This document shows positions 6,624-13,767 of a DNA stretch of 20,878 nucleotides, piece after piece. This DNA comes from JBFKMV01 sp041629655 (lineage in GTDB: Bacteria > Acidobacteriota > Polarisedimenticolia > Polarisedimenticolales > Polarisedimenticolaceae), in NCBI GenBank assembly GCA_041629655.1, contig JBFKMV010000076.1, positions 1 to 20,878 on the forward strand, given 5' to 3'. Positions within the stretch are counted from its first letter, which is position 1. The number at the start of each line of letters is the position of its first letter. The translations under genes and the position numbers were made by a program. The notes beneath the pieces were generated by a model. That model did no database searches, was not told the origin of the DNA, and saw only the letters and a program-made list of their open reading frames with translations.

Positions 6624-8623
6624 ACGGGCTTTGCCGCCGGCTCGCCGTCGTCGCGGCGCTGGTGCTGCTGGTCGTTCCGGCGACCGCGCAGGACGGTCCG
6701 GCCGCGGAGGCCTCGCCGGTGCGGGGTCAGCTCGACGCGATCCGCGAGGACCTCGTGCAGCTCCGGTTCGAGAAGGCGCTGGCGGCGCTCGATGCGCTGC
6801 TCGGCGACGCCACGATGGCCGAGGCCGACCGCGTCGAGGCCCTGGTGCTGCGAACCCAGGCCCACGCGGCGCTGGGGGACTTCGACGCGACCGAGGACGG
6901 CTATCGCGAGATCCTGCGCTCGCGTCCCGGCTACGTTCCCGAGGCCAGCCTGATCCCGGACAAGGCGATGCAGCGGTTCCGCAAGGTGCGCTCCCAGATG
7001 GTCGGGGTCGCGCGGATCACGCTGTCGCCGCCCGAGGCGCGGCTGACCGTGGACGGTCGCGTCGCGATCCCGGGCAGCGACGGCGCCCTCGCGCTGCTGG
7101 CCGGGACCCGCGTGCTGCGGGCCGAGGCCCGGGGTCACGACCCGGAGGAGACGGTGCTGGAGATCGCGGCGGGAGCCGAGTTCCCGGTGCAGCTGCAGCT
7201 GCTGCCGAACTCCCGCGACGTGGTGCTGCGCACCCGGCCCGGCGGCGTGTCCGTCCTTCTCGACGGCGTGCTGGTCGGCGAGACCCGGCAGGTCGAGGGC
7301 GACGTCGAGCTGGGGCGCGACGCGCCCGCGGCGGAGCTTCGACTGCCCAACGTCGCACTGGGCCAGCACGTGTTCCGGCTCGAAAAGCCGTGCTACCGCA
7401 CCGAGCGCCGGCAGGACATGCTGACGGTCGATCTCCTCGACCGCAGCGCCAAGACCTACGAGACCGTGGTGATGCGACCTTCCCGCGCCGCGGTCACGAT
7501 CGCCGGGGGCCCCGGCGGGGCGGAGCTGTACGCCGGCGGCGAGCGGCGGGGCAAGCTGCCGCTCGCGGCGCCGCTCGAGCTGTGCCCCGGGACCGTCGAG
7601 CTCGACGTGCGGGTCGCCGGGCGCAGCGTCTGGCGCGCGACGCGCACCCTGACGGACGACGAGCGCGCGGTGGTCGAGGTCCAGCCGCGCCCCAACGCCG
7701 CGATCGTCGGCGTTACGGGCTGGCCCGCCGGGCTCGCCGAGTTCGGCGCCGGCTTCAGCACCACCGCGGGAGTCGAGGCACCGCGGGGCGCCGACCTGTC
7801 CCGCGCCGACGACTGGTCGCGCGTCACGCTGCCGCCCCACACCGACCTGGCGCTGGCGGTGCTGCCGCCCGAGCGCGAGGGCGGGCGCGACCGCTGGGTG
7901 CTCTACAGCCCCCGCCTGCTGGCGGTGGAGCCGTTGCCGATGGCTCCGGCCACGACGGCGCGCCCGGGCTGGTCCCGGCCGGTGTGGGGAATGATGGTGG
8001 CCGACAGCCGGATCGCCGGCGGCGCGGTGGTGGTCGAGGTGCTGGAGGGCGGGCCGGCCGCGCGCGCCGCGCTCCAGCCGGGAGAGCGGGTGCTGGCGGT
8101 TGCGGGTCGCGAGGTCGCCGCTCTGTCCGCGATCCGCGACGCGCTCGGCTCGCTGCGCGGGGACGGCCCCGTGACGCTGCGGGTCCAGGCGGGGGCGGGC
8201 GCCCCGCGCGAGGTCGCGCTGACCCCGGCAGCGTCTCCGGCGCTGTGGGCCCCCGGCGAGAGGCAGCACTCGCCCGTGGTGTTCGCGGCGTGGGCCGAGG
8301 TCGACGCGGTGGCGTTCCCCGACCGGGCTCCCGCGGCGCTGGCCAACCTGGCGCTGCTGCTCGCCGAGCAGGGCCGGCACGCGCTGGCCGTCGAGACCTG
8401 GCGCCGTGTGCGCTGGGGGCAACGCCCGGGCATCGGCGAGGGCACGACGGCCTACCACCTGGGCCGCGCGTTGCTCGCGCTGGGGCGCGAGGAGGAGGCC
8501 GTCCAGGCGTTCCGGCGGGCCGCGGCGAGCGCGGCGACGACGGGGCACGACGACGGCCCGGCGGTCGCACCGGCCGCTCGCGACCACCTCGCCGACCTGG
8601 GCGTCGTCGGGGAGCGGCGCTGA
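6620..8623 (+). CDS. Exported PEGA-PDZ-TPR protein
   Basis: The 667 residues start with a signal peptide (MNGLCRRLAVVAALVLLVVPATAQ, cut near 23). Residues about 45-105 are TPR-like helices. Three PEGA-like beta units follow (about 131-195, 200-285, 288-355), with patterns such as RITLSPPEARLTVDG and LRTRPGGVSVLLDGVLVGE. A PDZ-like domain covers about 455-536 (GGAVVVEVLEGGPAARAALQPGERVLAVAGREV, matching the family's GPA..AGL..GD.I pattern). C-terminal TPR helices are at about 570-635 (ALANLALLLAEQGRHALAVE). No serine-protease triad is seen, so the PDZ is not part of a DegP-type enzyme here. The start overlaps the previous stop (ATGA, 6620-6623). The shared PEGA modules with the operon kinase suggest the two meet outside the cytoplasmic membrane. 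This is an inference. Confidence 0.85.
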   Translation: MNGLCRRLAVVAALVLLVVPATAQDGPAAEASPVRGQLDAIREDLVQLRFEKALAALDALLGDATMAEADRVEALVLRTQAHAALGDFDATEDGYREILRSRPGYVPEASLIPDKAMQRFRKVRSQMVGVARITLSPPEARLTVDGRVAIPGSDGALALLAGTRVLRAEARGHDPEETVLEIAAGAEFPVQLQLLPNSRDVVLRTRPGGVSVLLDGVLVGETRQVEGDVELGRDAPAAELRLPNVALGQHVFRLEKPCYRTERRQDMLTVDLLDRSAKTYETVVMRPSRAAVTIAGGPGGAELYAGGERRGKLPLAAPLELCPGTVELDVRVAGRSVWRATRTLTDDERAVVEVQPRPNAAIVGVTGWPAGLAEFGAGFSTTAGVEAPRGADLSRADDWSRVTLPPHTDLALAVLPPEREGGRDRWVLYSPRLLAVEPLPMAPATTARPGWSRPVWGMMVADSRIAGGAVVVEVLEGGPAARAALQPGERVLAVAGREVAALSAIRDALGSLRGDGPVTLRVQAGAGAPREVALTPAASPALWAPGERQHSPVVFAAWAEVDAVAFPDRAPAALANLALLLAEQGRHALAVETWRRVRWGQRPGIGEGTTAYHLGRALLALGREEEAVQAFRRAAASAATTGHDDGPAVAPAARDHLADLGVVGERR

Positions 8624-8627
8624 GCCG

Positions 8628-9323
8628 TTACTGCTCGCTGAGGCTGGGGTCGCCGGAGAGCATCACGTAGCGCAACGCCTCCTGGGTCCGCCCGATGCGC
8701 GTGTCGGTGCGCACCTGCATGTCGGCCAGCTCGCCGAGGATGTAGTTCAGATCCGAGGCGCGGCGCGCGTCGAGCGTGCGCACGAACTGCAGCAGCTCGC
8801 TGTCGAACTGGTCGCGCGTCAGCACGGGCCGGCCGGTCTGTTGCTCGAGCAGCTGCCGCAGCTCCTGGTTCTCCTGGTTCACGCGGTCGAGGCGGCCCTG
8901 GTAGGCGCTCAGCGCGTCGTGCAGCTCGGCCTCGGTCACGGGGCGGGCGTTGTGCTCGGCGATCGAGCTGTCCGCCACGGGAACCGCCCGGAGCGGCGTC
9001 TCCGTGCCGGTGCGCGTGGCGAAGCTCCAGCCTGCGGTCGCGCCCACGGCGAGCAGCACCGCGGCACAGGCGAAACCGGCGGCGAAGGCCAGCAGCGGCC
9101 GCCGTAGCGGCGGGGTCGAGAACACCACGACGCGGGACGGCGAGGAGGGCACCGCCGGCCGCGCCTCGCCGAGCACGCGGCGCGCCTCGCGCAATCGCTC
9201 CAGCTCCGCGCGCAGCTCGGCCGAGGCGGCGAGACCTTCGCGCAGCCGGCGCTCCTCGTCCGCGTCGAGCTCTCCGTACAGATGACCGATCAGAAGCTCC
9301 TGCCACTTGTTGTCCGACGACAT
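8628..9323 (-). CDS. Membrane-anchored anti-sigma factor (zinc-free type)
   Basis: The protein has 231 residues. Residues 1-55 form a small cytoplasmic helical domain (LLIGHLYGELDADEERRLRE) resembling anti-sigma N-termini but without the HxxxCxxC zinc motif. One membrane span lies at about 75-100. The outer part begins with a coiled coil (about 131-163, ending LRQLLEQQTGRP) and continues with charged helices. It is encoded 11 nt downstream of the ECF sigma gene, the usual sigma/anti-sigma arrangement, and would hold that sigma at the membrane until an envelope signal releases it. GAGGAG precedes the ATG at 9323. The longer frame upstream is only shadow of the sigma gene. Its stop lies 4 nt from that of the convergent PDZ gene. 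Confidence 0.82.
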   Translation of the reverse strand: MSSDNKWQELLIGHLYGELDADEERRLREGLAASAELRAELERLREARRVLGEARPAVPSSPSRVVVFSTPPLRRPLLAFAAGFACAAVLLAVGATAGWSFATRTGTETPLRAVPVADSSIAEHNARPVTEAELHDALSAYQGRLDRVNQENQELRQLLEQQTGRPVLTRDQFDSELLQFVRTLDARRASDLNYILGELADMQVRTDTRIGRTQEALRYVMLSGDPSLSEQ

Positions 9324-9334
9324 GATGCGACTCC

Positions 9335-9916
9335 TCAGAGCTGGCGGATGCCCTGGCGTTCCAGGACCGATCTCAGCCCGTTCAGCCCGTAGTACATGCG
9401 TGACTTGACCGTGCTCTCGGGGCAGCCCAGGATCTCGGCGATCTCGCGGAACTTCAGCCCCTCGTACTCCTTCATGATCAGCACCTCGCGCTGCTCGGTG
9501 GGGATCTCGCGCAGGGCCCGCGCGACGACCTCGCAACGCTCGCGCCGCGCGGCCGTCTCGGCGGGGTCACCGAGCCGGGGGCCGCCGTCCGGCCGTGCCG
9601 GCTCCGGATCGTGCTGTCCCGAATCCTCCACCAGCAACCTCGACCAGCGCCGTTTCTTGCGCAGCTGATCGCGGCACAGGTTGAGCGCGATCTGGTACAT
9701 CCAGGTCGAGAACTTGGCCCCCGGCCGGAACCGGTCGGCCTTCTTGAGCACCCGCAGGAACGTTTCCTGGCAGATGTCCCGGGCGTCCTCCGTCCGCGCG
9801 ATCATGCGGTAGACGAAGTGGAACAGCGGGCGCTCCCAGCGTCCGACCAGGACGCCGAACGACTCGTTGTCCCCGGACTGCGCCGCCAGCAACAGTTCCT
9901 CGTCGGTCGGACCCAT
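9335..9916 (-). CDS. ECF-type RNA polymerase sigma factor
   Basis: This 193-residue sigma factor lacks regions 1 and 3, as ECF sigmas do. Region 2 runs about 17-92, with FGVLVGRWERPLFHFVYRMI and the -10 recognition helix RDICQETFLRVLKKADRF, then FSTWMYQIALNLCRDQLRK. Region 4 runs about 128-185, with IPTEQREVLIMKEYEGLKFR and the helix-turn-helix EIAEILGCPESTVKSRMYY. An acidic/Pro-rich linker joins them. ATG 9916 is preferred; a TTG one codon earlier is possible. It is co-transcribed with the anti-sigma gene. Its target promoters, possibly its own, cannot be read confidently here. A TGTAAT box in the minus-strand leader (near 9966-9971) could be a -10, but it has no matching -35. Confidence 0.93.
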   Translation of the reverse strand: MGPTDEELLLAAQSGDNESFGVLVGRWERPLFHFVYRMIARTEDARDICQETFLRVLKKADRFRPGAKFSTWMYQIALNLCRDQLRKKRRWSRLLVEDSGQHDPEPARPDGGPRLGDPAETAARRERCEVVARALREIPTEQREVLIMKEYEGLKFREIAEILGCPESTVKSRMYYGLNGLRSVLERQGIRQL

Positions 9917-10340
9917 CAAGGGCTCAACTCCTCGGCCGTGGCCCCGCGGGCCGCGCGCACCCCTCTATTACAACGCGCGGGGGCCCGCTGTGGACGAGCG
10001 GCGCCGGTATCCGGATAGCGACAGGGCGTGTCACATCACCGGATCGCGGTGGCAACGATTGTCACCTCGGTAACTGTTCTCGGGACAACGCTTAGCCTAT
10101 CAGCCGGCTGGAATCGACGCGAACCGACTTCCGCGTGGCGCCACATTCCGGTCCCGGCGTCGAGTCCCACCCGACGATCAAACCCAGTCCCGTCAACGAC
10201 TTCGATTACATATTCAAGATTTGGTGTGAATGTTGCTCGTAAAACCGGCTCTAAATATGCGACCTGAGTGAAATGCATACATTCTTGAACTACAGCGCTG
10301 CTGTCCGCCCGACGCCCGCATCCGTGGCCGGGGTCCTGCC
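9917..10340. other. 424-nt gene-free, locally AT-richer divergent intergenic region
   Basis: No convincing gene is found. Base composition changes within the gap. The part next to the sigma gene is as GC-rich as the genes. From about 10020, and especially 10200-10290, runs of A and T appear that are rare elsewhere in the window. The region separates the divergently transcribed sigma/anti-sigma genes and the receiver gene, so it probably carries both promoters. A small hairpin (CACCG/CGGTG around GATCG, near 10037-10051) is visible. Short frames on both strands (about 80 codons) have no recognisable protein features. Confidence 0.6.
10233..10261 (+). promoter_or_regulatory. Weak candidate promoter of the receiver gene
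   Basis: TTGCTC (10233-10238) and TATGCG (10256-10261) are 17 nt apart inside the AT-rich patch, about 80 nt before the receiver start. Each box has several mismatches to consensus, so the claim rests mostly on spacing and location. Confidence 0.25.
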
Positions 10341-10730
10341 GTGAGCGCGCCCAAGCGGATCCTGATCGTGGACGACGATGCGTTCATCCGCCTGCCGCTG
10401 CGGTCGTTCCTGTCCGAGAAGGGATTCCGGCCGGACACCGCGGTGGACGGCGACGATTGCCTGCGCAAGGTCGCGGAGCGACGGCCCGACCTGATCTTCC
10501 TCGACGTGGTGATGCCGGGCCGGGACGGGTTCGAGGTCTGCGAGCGGCTCAAGGCCGACCCCGGCTCCCGCGACATCCCGATCATCATGCTGTCGGCACG
10601 CGGCCGCGCCCTGGACCGCGAGCGGGGGCTCGCGCTCGGCGCGGCCGACTTCATGACCAAACCGTACTCTCCGGCGGAGCTGATCCGCCGGGTCAACCGC
10701 GTCTTGTCCGCCAAGGGGGAGCCGAGATGA
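10341..10730 (+). CDS. Stand-alone response-regulator receiver protein (CheY-like)
   Basis: The 129 residues are a complete receiver domain and nothing else. ILIVDDD gives the acidic pocket (D11-D13), D55 in IFLDVVMPGRDG is the phosphoacceptor, S85 in IIMLSARG is the switch residue, and K107 in FMTKPYSPAEL is the conserved lysine. There is no DNA-binding or enzymatic output domain, so it would act by protein-protein contact in a phosphorelay. No histidine kinase is in the window. It starts with GTG at 10341 behind a weak ribosome site and overlaps the next small gene by 4 nt (ATGA), suggesting that the partner protein is produced with it. Confidence 0.93.
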   Translation: MSAPKRILIVDDDAFIRLPLRSFLSEKGFRPDTAVDGDDCLRKVAERRPDLIFLDVVMPGRDGFEVCERLKADPGSRDIPIIMLSARGRALDRERGLALGAADFMTKPYSPAELIRRVNRVLSAKGEPR

Positions 10731-10945
10731 GTCTACCTGCCCGCAAGACCACCACCCGCAACGTCGAGATCCGCAGCCTGTCCAGCGAAGAGCTCGACCG
10801 GCGCCTCGAGGCGCTGACCGCCAGCGTGCTCGGCCTGGGCCAGCCCGGACCGCGCCACCTCCGCTCCGACGAGGACTGCGGGCCGCGCCTGATCTCGACC
10901 GCCGAGCTGGTGCGCCGGATGCGGCCGTTCATCGTCTACAACTGA
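10727..10945 (+). CDS. Small protein of unknown function, coupled to the receiver gene
   Basis: The protein has 72 residues and belongs to no family I recognise. Its ATG overlaps the receiver stop (ATGA, 10727-10730), with AAGGGGGAG just upstream as ribosome site. The N-terminus is basic (MSLPARKTTTR). Then come a predicted helix (LSSEELDRRLEALTASVLGL), a Gly/Pro break, and a second helix ending in ISTAELVRRMRPFIVYN. There is no signal peptide or membrane span, so it is cytoplasmic. The overlap suggests it works with the receiver, perhaps as its target or a stabilising partner. It ends 22 nt before the convergent protease gene. Confidence 0.7.
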   Translation: MSLPARKTTTRNVEIRSLSSEELDRRLEALTASVLGLGQPGPRHLRSDEDCGPRLISTAELVRRMRPFIVYN

Positions 10946-10967
10946 GCGCTGCCGCGGGGCCGGGCCG

Positions 10968-12005
10968 TCAGCCGGAGGCGCGCTTCGCCGAGCGCGAGGC
11001 CAGCCAGCTCCGGCCCTGACGGATCACGAAGGCCAGCACGAAGCCGAGGATCAGCGTCACCGCGATGTAGGTGCCGGGAGGCAACGCCGCCTCGCCCTCC
11101 TGGTTGACGAACCGGGGCACCGCGCCGAGCAGCAGCCAGTTGATCCAGGCGTGGATCGCCGCCGCGAAGTGCAGGTTGCCGGTGATCAGCACCAGGATCG
11201 CGAACAGCATCCCCAGCGAGACCGCGAACACGAGCTGCTGGAGCATCTCCACCCCGGAGGCCCCCAGCCGCAGGTGCTCCATCCCGAACAACACGCCGGT
11301 CGCGATGACCCCGAGCCAGTGCCGCGCCGGCGGGGTGCGCAGCCCGAGCCGCGGCGCGAGCCGTTGGAGCTCGCACAGCAGCAGCCCGCGATAGTAGATC
11401 TCCTCGGAGAACGCCAGCACGCCCTGGCCGGCCAGGTCCAAGTACAGCAAGCCGTCGCCGTGGGGCCAGCGCAGCCGCAGCCCCCCGCCGAGGGCCGCGC
11501 CGAGCCCGCCCAGCAGCAGGTACGACCCCGCCACGACCACCACGCCGGCCAGCGCGGCCCGCGGCCAGCGCAGCGGGTGCGCCAGGCGCCAGGTGCGCCG
11601 GCCCGCCGGCCGCGAGAACTGTCCCAGCAGCACGGACACCGCGAGCAGGCCCAGCCCGGCGAACGCCACGTAGTAGCGGTCGAGTTCCGCGTGGGTCGCA
11701 CCCGCCGGGCTGATCGCGTAGAACACCGGGTTGTAGACGGCCAGCGAGATCCACTTCTCGACCAGCAGCATCAGCAGCAGGGGGGTCAGGCTGCCCAGCC
11801 GGATTCCCTCGCCGCGCACCGCGCCCAGCCGCCACTCGCGGGCGGCGACCAGCAGCAGGAACACCACCCCGGCGAACAGCAGGCTGCCCACGATCGGCGG
11901 CACGTAAGGCGAGTGCGGCGTCTGGTCGTGGAACTGGCGCAGCAACCCCGCTGTGAACAAGGTCAGCAGGATCAGCGTCCAGGCCAGAAAGCGCGGGACC
12001 CTCAT
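10968..12005 (-). CDS. CPBP-family intramembrane metalloprotease (CAAX protease-like)
   Basis: This polytopic membrane protein has 345 residues and about eight hydrophobic spans. The CPBP/Abi signature motifs are present in order: EEIYYR (E201, E202, R206) for motif EExxxR, FGMEHLR with H244, and HAWIN with H285 and N289. In family members these residues form the metal-dependent active site inside the membrane. Bacterial members process or modify membrane-linked substrates, but most have no known substrate, and none can be assigned here. The gene is divergent from pyruvate kinase and shares a 138-nt intergenic region with it. ATG 12005 begins directly before a hydrophobic first helix. Confidence 0.9.
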   Translation of the reverse strand: MRVPRFLAWTLILLTLFTAGLLRQFHDQTPHSPYVPPIVGSLLFAGVVFLLLVAAREWRLGAVRGEGIRLGSLTPLLLMLLVEKWISLAVYNPVFYAISPAGATHAELDRYYVAFAGLGLLAVSVLLGQFSRPAGRRTWRLAHPLRWPRAALAGVVVVAGSYLLLGGLGAALGGGLRLRWPHGDGLLYLDLAGQGVLAFSEEIYYRGLLLCELQRLAPRLGLRTPPARHWLGVIATGVLFGMEHLRLGASGVEMLQQLVFAVSLGMLFAILVLITGNLHFAAAIHAWINWLLLGAVPRFVNQEGEAALPPGTYIAVTLILGFVLAFVIRQGRSWLASRSAKRASG

Positions 12006-12080
12006 CGGCGGCGGGACTCCTCCGGCACGGCGGCGAGCGAGGCGTTGCCGACTCCTGGCCCGGCCCGCCGGGGGAGGTCG

Positions 12081-12110
12081 TTTTCCTGCCGCTCGCGAAG
12101 CCAGTAGTAT
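12081..12110 (+). promoter_or_regulatory. Candidate promoter of pyruvate kinase
   Basis: TAGTAT (12105-12110, within TAGTATAG) resembles a -10 box. TTTTCC (12081-12086) lies 18 nt upstream as a poor -35. Transcription would begin near 12117, giving a leader of about 27 nt. The intergenic region 12006-12143 must also carry the promoter of the divergent protease gene, which I could not identify. Confidence 0.3.
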
Positions 12111-12143
12111 AGCCAGCCGCTCTCACGAGACGAGGGTCGACTC

Positions 12144-13568
12144 TTGAAACGCAAGGCGAAGATCGGGGCCACCCTGGGGCCGGCGTGCGACAGCGCCGCC
12201 ACGCTGGGCGCGATGCTGCGCGCCGGGCTGGACGTGGCCCGGCTCAACTTCTCCCACGGCACCATCGAGGAGCACCGGGCGCGGGTCGAGCGGCTGCGCG
12301 CCGCGGCCCGGAAGGCCGGCCGGGCCCCGGCCGTGCTGGCCGATCTCCAGGGCCCCCGGCTGCGCATCGGCGCGCTCCCCGACGGCGGCGTCGAGCTGCG
12401 CCCGGGCGAGGCGGTGACGCTCGTCTCCGGCCGCAAGCAGTCCGCCGCGGGGACGCTGCCGGTGGACTCGGTGCTGCTGTCGCGCGTGGTGCAGAAGGGC
12501 CACCGCGTGCTGATCGACGACGGCACCAAGGCGCTCCGGGTGCTCTCGACCCGCGGCGAGCGCGTGCGCTGCGAGGTCGAGCGCGGCGGCACCGTGACGC
12601 CGCGCAAGGGCATCAACCTGCCCGACAGCGAGCTGCCCGTGGCCGCGCTGACCACGAAGGACCGCCGCGACCTCCAGAGCGCGGTCGACCTCGACGCGGA
12701 CTGGCTGGCGGTCTCGTTCGTGCGCCGCGCGCGCGACGTGGTCTCGGCGCGGCGCCTGCTCAAGCGCGCCGGCAGCGCGATGCCCGTGATGTCCAAGATC
12801 GAGCGCCCCGAGGCGGTCGATCACCTCGACGAGATCCTCGCCGAGTCGGACGGCATCCTGGTCGCGCGCGGCGACCTCGGCGTCGAGGTCTCGCCCGAGC
12901 AGGTGCCGCTGCTGCAGAAGACGATCGTCGAGGCGGCCAACGCCGCCGGCAAGCCGGTCGTCACCGCGACGCAGATGCTGGAGTCGATGCGCGAGTCGTC
13001 GCGTCCCACGCGCGCCGAGGCCTCGGACGTGGCCAACGCCGTGCTCGACGGGAGCAGCGCGTTGCTGCTGACCGCCGAGACCGCCGCCGGCCGCTACCCG
13101 GTCGAGTCGGTGGCGATGATGGCGCGGATCATCGAGCAGGTCGAGGCCTCGGGCCGGCGCGCCCGTCGCATCAGGCCCACCGGCAAGCTGGCCGTGCCCG
13201 AAGCCACCGCGTTCGCCGCCTGCCGCGCGGCCCACGACACCGGCGCCCGCCGCGTGGTCGCGTTCACCGAGAGCGGCTTCACCGCGCTCCAGCTGGCGCG
13301 CTTCCGCCCCCGCACCCCGATCCTGGCCTTCTCGCCCGACGAGCACACGCGGCGCCGCCTCTCGGTGGTGTGGGGCGTCGAGCCCCGCGAGGTGCCGCGG
13401 CTCGGGACGGTGGACGAGCTGATGGACGCCCTCGACAAGGCGCTGCTGGAAGCGCGCCTGGCCAGGAAGGGCGAGCTGGTGGTGGTGGTCTGCGGCGCCC
13501 CGGTCGGAGTGTCGGGCTCGACGAACCTGATGAAGATCCACCAGGTCGGCACCGGCCGCGGCGCGTGA
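12144..13568 (+). CDS. pyk: Pyruvate kinase
   Basis: The enzyme transfers phosphate from phosphoenolpyruvate to ADP, the last step of glycolysis. The 474 residues are full length. Residues 1-72 open the barrel with KIGATLGP, ARLNFSHG (R33, N35, S37) and ADLQGPRLRIG. A B-domain lid lies at about 73-165. KDRRDLQSAVDLDADWLAVSFVR follows, then the catalytic SKIE (K218, E220) and ILVARGDLGVE (D244). GKPVVTATQMLESM and RPTRAEASDVANAVLDG are the family signatures, and the C-terminal domain is at about 350-474. The start is TTG at 12144, with GAGGG just upstream; no in-frame ATG or GTG lies near. The usual MLSGETA reads LLLTAETA here. Leu and Arg in DLQGPRLR at two potassium-linked positions suggest potassium independence. 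Confidence 0.96.
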   Translation: MKRKAKIGATLGPACDSAATLGAMLRAGLDVARLNFSHGTIEEHRARVERLRAAARKAGRAPAVLADLQGPRLRIGALPDGGVELRPGEAVTLVSGRKQSAAGTLPVDSVLLSRVVQKGHRVLIDDGTKALRVLSTRGERVRCEVERGGTVTPRKGINLPDSELPVAALTTKDRRDLQSAVDLDADWLAVSFVRRARDVVSARRLLKRAGSAMPVMSKIERPEAVDHLDEILAESDGILVARGDLGVEVSPEQVPLLQKTIVEAANAAGKPVVTATQMLESMRESSRPTRAEASDVANAVLDGSSALLLTAETAAGRYPVESVAMMARIIEQVEASGRRARRIRPTGKLAVPEATAFAACRAAHDTGARRVVAFTESGFTALQLARFRPRTPILAFSPDEHTRRRLSVVWGVEPREVPRLGTVDELMDALDKALLEARLARKGELVVVVCGAPVGVSGSTNLMKIHQVGTGRGA

Positions 13569-13577
13569 AGGACTCCC

Positions 13578-13675
13578 TGGCGGAAGCGCGTGGGAGTCGA
13601 ACCCACCTCGGACGGCAAGACCGCCCGACACGCGGTTTTGAAGACCGGGGGAGCCACCGGGCCCCATGCGCCTCC
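13578..13675 (-). tRNA. selC: Selenocysteine tRNA (anticodon TCA)
   Basis: On the minus strand a 98-nt tRNA folds with an 8-bp acceptor stem (GGAGGCGC/GCGCTTCC), a 6-bp D stem with a short CGGT loop (GGGGCC/GGCTCC), anticodon loop CTTCAAA with anticodon TCA at 13639-13641, and an 8-bp long variable arm (TCGGGCGG/CCGTCCGA). The T arm is GTGGG-TTCGACT-CCCAC, followed by G73 and an encoded CCA. The 8+5 acceptor/T architecture and the TCA anticodon are diagnostic of tRNA-Sec, which inserts selenocysteine at recoded UGA codons. One C-C mismatch sits near the base of the anticodon stem (13648/13632). It ends 9 nt from the stop of the convergent pyk gene. selA, selB and selD are not in the window. 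Confidence 0.95.
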
Positions 13676-13678
13676 GGA

Positions 13679-13692
13679 CCTGCCCGGGCAGG
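13679..13692. repeat. 14-bp perfect palindrome upstream of tRNA-Sec
   Basis: CCTGCCCGGGCAGG reads the same on both strands. It lies 3 nt upstream of the tRNA-Sec 5' end, between the two divergent tRNA genes. It could be part of the tRNA-Sec leader RNA, a processing hairpin or a protein-binding site. Palindromes of this length also arise by chance in GC-rich DNA. Confidence 0.4.
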
Positions 13693-13717
13693 GGCAAGCT
13701 AGCACACGGGCCGTTTG

Positions 13718-13746
13718 TTGACGCTCCCGGGGGTGCGTGCCAGAAT
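13718..13746 (+). promoter_or_regulatory. Promoter of tRNA-Ala
   Basis: TTGACG (13718-13723) and CAGAAT (13741-13746) are separated by exactly 17 nt. They match the sigma70 consensus at five and four of six positions. Transcription would start about 15 nt before the mature tRNA 5' end. It is the best promoter match in the window. Confidence 0.6.
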
Positions 13747-13767
13747 GCGCCGGTCTTCCCCCGAAGT

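Noticed and set aside
6101..8587. Minus-strand open frame of 828 codons opposite the exported proteins
   Set aside because: Same cause; the real genes on the plus strand have signal peptides, PEGA and PDZ patterns and clean overlaps.
10036..10278. 80-codon minus-strand frame in the AT-richer intergenic region (and a similar plus-strand frame)
   Set aside because: No ribosome site, no recognisable domain, and both strands are equally open, so neither can be supported as a gene.
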